A stretch of DNA of 64,000 nucleotides from Chromohalobacter moromii (GTDB taxonomy: Bacteria > Pseudomonadota > Gammaproteobacteria > Pseudomonadales > Halomonadaceae). Below, piece by piece: positions 61,329 through 64,000 of this stretch. The notes below the pieces were generated by a model. That model ran no database searches and was not told the DNA's origin. It worked only from the letters and a program-made list of their open reading frames with translations. Where the stretch lies: the NCBI RefSeq assembly GCF_023091865.1, contig NZ_JAHXDI010000001.1, positions 124,001-188,000 of the forward strand, in the 5' to 3' direction. The position numbers and the translations under genes were made by a program. The first letter of the stretch is position 1, and every line of letters begins with the position of its first letter.

Positions 61329-62048
61329 ATGGATGACAGCTTGGACAGCAGCAGACATCACGATCACGTCCTGATCATAGAGGACGACGAGCGGCTGGCG
61401 CATCTGACGCGGGAGTACCTCGAGGCGAATGAGTTCCAGGTCGATCTGGAATACGACGGCGCACGTGCCGTGGAACGTATTCTCGACGAGCAGCCGGATA
61501 TGGTCATTCTCGACCTCATGTTGCCTGGCGAGGATGGTCTTTCCATTTGTCGCCGCGTACGTTCCCACTATGCCGGCCCCATTCTCATGCTGACCGCGCG
61601 TACCGACGATATGGATCAGGTGCTGGGGCTCGAAATGGGCGCCGACGACTATGTGCCGAAGCCGGTGCAGCCGCGCGTACTGCTTGCACGCATGCGCGCC
61701 CTGCTGCGCCGGGCCGATGCTCTGGACGCCGCCAGCGGCGCCACCCGGCTGAACTTCGGCGATCTGCTCATCGATAGCGCTACGCGCGAGGCCTGGCTCA
61801 ACGATGAGCGTATCGACTTGACCAGTGCCGAGTTCGACCTGTTGTGGCTGTTGGCCGGCAATGCCGGCCGCGTACTGACCCGCGAGGAAATCTTTTCGCA
61901 GCTGCGGGGCATTAAGTATGACGGTCAGGATCGCTCGATCGATGTACGGGTCTCGCGTATTCGGCCCAAGATCGGCGACGATCCCAACCAACCGCACCGA
62001 ATCAAGACCGTGCGCAGTAAAGGGTACCTGTTCGTCAAGGATAGCTAA
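61329..62048 (+). CDS. rstA: OmpR-family response regulator, RstA-like
   Basis: 239 residues. Seen: receiver domain with LIIEDDER near residue 15, phosphoacceptor Asp62 in VILDLMLPGEDG, Thr in LMLTARTDDMDQVLGLEMGADDYVPKP with Lys near 112; C-terminal winged helix with LTSAEFDLLWLLAGNAGRVLTREEI near 170 and DRSIDVRVSRIRPKIG near 205. The GLEMGADDYVPKPVQPRVLLARM segment is characteristic of RstA. The kinase gene follows 5 bases later. Confidence 0.9.
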   Translation: MDDSLDSSRHHDHVLIIEDDERLAHLTREYLEANEFQVDLEYDGARAVERILDEQPDMVILDLMLPGEDGLSICRRVRSHYAGPILMLTARTDDMDQVLGLEMGADDYVPKPVQPRVLLARMRALLRRADALDAASGATRLNFGDLLIDSATREAWLNDERIDLTSAEFDLLWLLAGNAGRVLTREEIFSQLRGIKYDGQDRSIDVRVSRIRPKIGDDPNQPHRIKTVRSKGYLFVKDS

Positions 62049-62053
62049 CGTTG

Positions 62054-63697
62054 ATGCGGCGAACCCTGTCGGACAGCACTTTCCTGCGCGTTTACGCCTT
62101 GTTGTTGCTGGCGTTGGTGCTGACATTCGGACTCGCATTGCTGGGGTATCTGGTGGTCGACCAGGTTCGTCAGGAGAATTACCGCGAGCGTTTGGCCAGC
62201 GGCCCGATGCAGGTGCTCGCGCATCTGGCCGCCGAGCAGCCGGTCGACGAGCGTGACGAATGGCTGGCGTCGATGTCGTCGACGCTGGGTGTTCCCATGA
62301 CGTTGCACCCCATCGATGGCGTATCGCTAAGTTATTTCGACCGCTCGCGGCTCAATGAAGGACGGCCGCTGATCGAGCGTCATGACGCGGCATGGTCGGT
62401 GCTGCGGCGTCTGCCGGATGCGCCTTGGCTGCTGGAAGTGCGTGTCGGTGGGCTCAAAGAGATGCAGTTACGCGGCGCGACCGAGGCGCTTCGAACGTGG
62501 CTCAGCGGCGTCTCGGAAGATGAGCGTGCCGAGCGTCTGGCGCGCCTTCAGCGTGTCTTCAAGATCCCGCTGGAGGTCTCGCCGACGCCACCTTCGGGTG
62601 TCGATCCTATCCAGCAGTCGCGCCTCGAGGGAGGTGAAGTCGTCGTGCGCCTCGAGCCGGGGCTCGGCGTGCTTTATGTGCACGCACGGCTGGGAGCGGA
62701 TCGCTGGCTCAGTATCGGCCCCATACCGTCTTTCGAACCGATGCCCATTTCGTTGGCGCTGGTCTTGCTGGGCATCATGTTGCTGGTGTTGGCCGGCACC
62801 ATCTACTTCGTGGTGCGCGGTGTGGAAGGGCGCGTGGAGCGCTTGGAGCGTGCCGCCACTCGCATCGCCGGGGGCCATCTGGATACCCGCGTCAAGGTCG
62901 AGAGCAATGACTTTCTCGGGCGGTTGGGGATGGCCTTTAATGGCATGGCGGCCCAGGTGCAATCGTTGTTGCGTACACAGCAGGAAATGATCCGCGCCGT
63001 CTCCCATGAATTGCGTACGCCAGTGGCACGCATTCGTTTCGCGGTGCAGATGGTCGAAGACATGACCGAAGAACCCGTGGTGCGGCGTCAGTTGCAGGAC
63101 ATCGACGGGGATATCGAGGAACTCGATCAACTCGTCGATGAGATCCTGACCTATGCCCGCCTGGGGAGCGACAGCGCCCAGGGCATCCAGCTCGCCACCG
63201 AGACCACCGATTGTCGCGCCATGGCTCATCGCGTGGTCGATACCCTGGCGCCGCTGCACGCGCATTTGCGCTTGGAAGTCTTGGAAGGCGAGGACGTCGA
63301 TGTCGAGGCTGATCCGCGCTATCTGCAGCGCGCGCTTTCCAATCTCGTGGCCAATGCCTGCCGCCATGCGGAAGGGCATATCCATGTGAGCGTGACGCGG
63401 GAAGCCCGGGCCGTGCGGTTGGATGTCGAAGACGACGGCGCGGGGGTGCCCGAAGCCGACCGCCTGTTGATCTTCAAGCCCTTCGCGCGTCTCGATGATA
63501 GCCGTACGCGGCGCTCCGGCGGCTATGGCCTGGGGCTTTCCATCGTACAGAAAATCATGGCCTGGCATGGCGGCAGCGTCGTGGTCGAACGCAGCCAACG
63601 CCTCGGCGGGGCGCGCTTCAGCCTGTTGTTGCCGACGTCGGATATGCTCCAGGGTGAGCCGCGCCACCTGTGGGGGCGCCGCCTAGGCGATGTTTGA
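62054..63697 (+). CDS. rstB: Sensor histidine kinase, RstB-like
   Basis: 547 residues, longer than E. coli RstB (433) because of a larger periplasmic region (about residues 38-235). Seen: membrane helices near 14-37 (LLLLALVLTFGLALLGYLVV) and 238-257 (LALVLLGIMLLVLAGTIYFVV), HAMP, H-box VSHELRTPVARIRF with His318, N-box LSNLVANACRHA near 430, G-boxes DDGAGVPEADR and GYGLGLSIVQKI. ATG at 62054 preferred to an adjacent TTG. Operon with rstA. Confidence 0.89.
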   Translation: MRRTLSDSTFLRVYALLLLALVLTFGLALLGYLVVDQVRQENYRERLASGPMQVLAHLAAEQPVDERDEWLASMSSTLGVPMTLHPIDGVSLSYFDRSRLNEGRPLIERHDAAWSVLRRLPDAPWLLEVRVGGLKEMQLRGATEALRTWLSGVSEDERAERLARLQRVFKIPLEVSPTPPSGVDPIQQSRLEGGEVVVRLEPGLGVLYVHARLGADRWLSIGPIPSFEPMPISLALVLLGIMLLVLAGTIYFVVRGVEGRVERLERAATRIAGGHLDTRVKVESNDFLGRLGMAFNGMAAQVQSLLRTQQEMIRAVSHELRTPVARIRFAVQMVEDMTEEPVVRRQLQDIDGDIEELDQLVDEILTYARLGSDSAQGIQLATETTDCRAMAHRVVDTLAPLHAHLRLEVLEGEDVDVEADPRYLQRALSNLVANACRHAEGHIHVSVTREARAVRLDVEDDGAGVPEADRLLIFKPFARLDDSRTRRSGGYGLGLSIVQKIMAWHGGSVVVERSQRLGGARFSLLLPTSDMLQGEPRHLWGRRLGDV

Positions 63698-63756
63698 CCT
63701 CGGCAGGCTTGCATATGCCGCAAGCGCTGGCGTGAAAGCGTGGCGACGAGACGCGG

Positions 63757-64000
63757 CTACGCCGGCTTGATCCCCTCGAGTACCGAGAAGGAGGTCTCGC
63801 GCGCGGTGCGCAGGAAGTCCTCCATCCATGGCTCGTCACGGCTCTCCTCGCGAATCGCTGCGAATAGCGTGCTCCATACCCCCTGCTCGCCGAGATGCAG
63901 GGCGCGCACATAACCGCGCTCCAGATACTCCGTGAGCGCCCAATTGGGCAGCGCGCAGACCCCCCGACCGCTGGCGACCAACTGCATCATCATGATCGTC
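63757..64000 (-). CDS. metR: LysR-family regulator, MetR-like, C-terminal part (5' end outside window)
   Basis: Only the last about 80 residues are in the window. MQLVASGRGVCALPNWALTE, then GEQGVWSTLFAAIREESRDEPWMEDFLRTAR, match the end of MetR, the homocysteine-responsive activator of methionine genes (ASGRGVAALPNWA and LYAAIR landmarks). The N-terminal DNA-binding domain lies beyond base 64000, so the assignment rests on the tail alone. Confidence 0.75.
   Translation of the reverse strand, partial: TIMMMQLVASGRGVCALPNWALTEYLERGYVRALHLGEQGVWSTLFAAIREESRDEPWMEDFLRTARETSFSVLEGIKPA

Noticed and set aside
62468-63667. 399-residue antisense frame in the rstB-like gene
   Set aside because: Shadow of the kinase frame; histidine-kinase boxes are all on the plus strand.

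Overview
The window looks like a chromosomal segment of a high-GC gammaproteobacterium, most likely from the Halomonadaceae (Halomonas/Chromohalobacter type). This is inferred from the conserved block gltBD-pyrG-kdsA-eno ... fdxA-mutS-pncC-recA-recX-alaS-lysC-csrA-tRNA, from polyol ABC, TRAP and BCCT transporters typical of moderate halophiles, and from short GC-rich heptamer arrays. Species cannot be fixed from sequence reading alone.

Layout. 1-18.4 kb is housekeeping: the 3' part of gltB, then gltD, pyrG, kdsA and eno. Next comes a 550-bp non-coding stretch holding a strong candidate for an RsmZ/CsrB-type CsrA-sequestering RNA (GacA-like box, 13 GGA motifs, UUCG-loop terminator). It is followed by fdxA and mutS (minus strand), then pncC, recA with a perfect LexA box, recX, alaS, lysC and csrA. 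18.6-19.1 kb carries tRNA-Ser(GCU) and two identical tRNA-Arg(ACG) genes. 19.2-22.6 kb is an envelope-sensing locus: two PepSY-like periplasmic proteins, divergently transcribed, with an OmpR-type regulator and a histidine kinase. 22.7-37.4 kb is one long plus-strand polyol operon: SorC-type regulator, four-gene ABC importer, two short-chain dehydrogenases, a PfkB kinase, a GatZ-like protein, a P-loop kinase, mannitol 2-dehydrogenase, xylulokinase and transaldolase. 37.5-44.1 kb has mixed single genes, including an LLM flavoprotein, a BCCT osmolyte transporter, an extensin-like protein, a PEBP protein, a lipoprotein and a 40-residue small protein. 44.2-51.5 kb carries a LysR regulator with a TRAP transporter and a VanX-like dipeptidase, and a 2-oxoadipate dioxygenase-like gene with a divergent LysR regulator. 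A 6-phosphogluconate dehydrogenase follows.

52.6-56.46 kb is a strikingly AT-rich island inserted exactly at the 3' end of nrdB. The nrdB 3' terminus occurs three times: as the real gene end, as a short degenerate copy at 54.2 kb and as a 130-bp copy at 52.6 kb. These copies split the island into two modules. One holds a dGTPase-family gene. The other is a compact operon of a TIR-like protein, a caspase-like protease, a two-transmembrane (SLATT-like) protein and a 43-residue basic protein. The second module resembles the TIR plus caspase form of Thoeris with extra components and is the best candidate for an under-described defence system here. 56.5-60.8 kb carries nrdB and nrdA, preceded by candidate NrdR boxes and DnaA-box-like sites. 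The window closes with an RstA/RstB-type two-component system and the 3' end of a metR-like gene.
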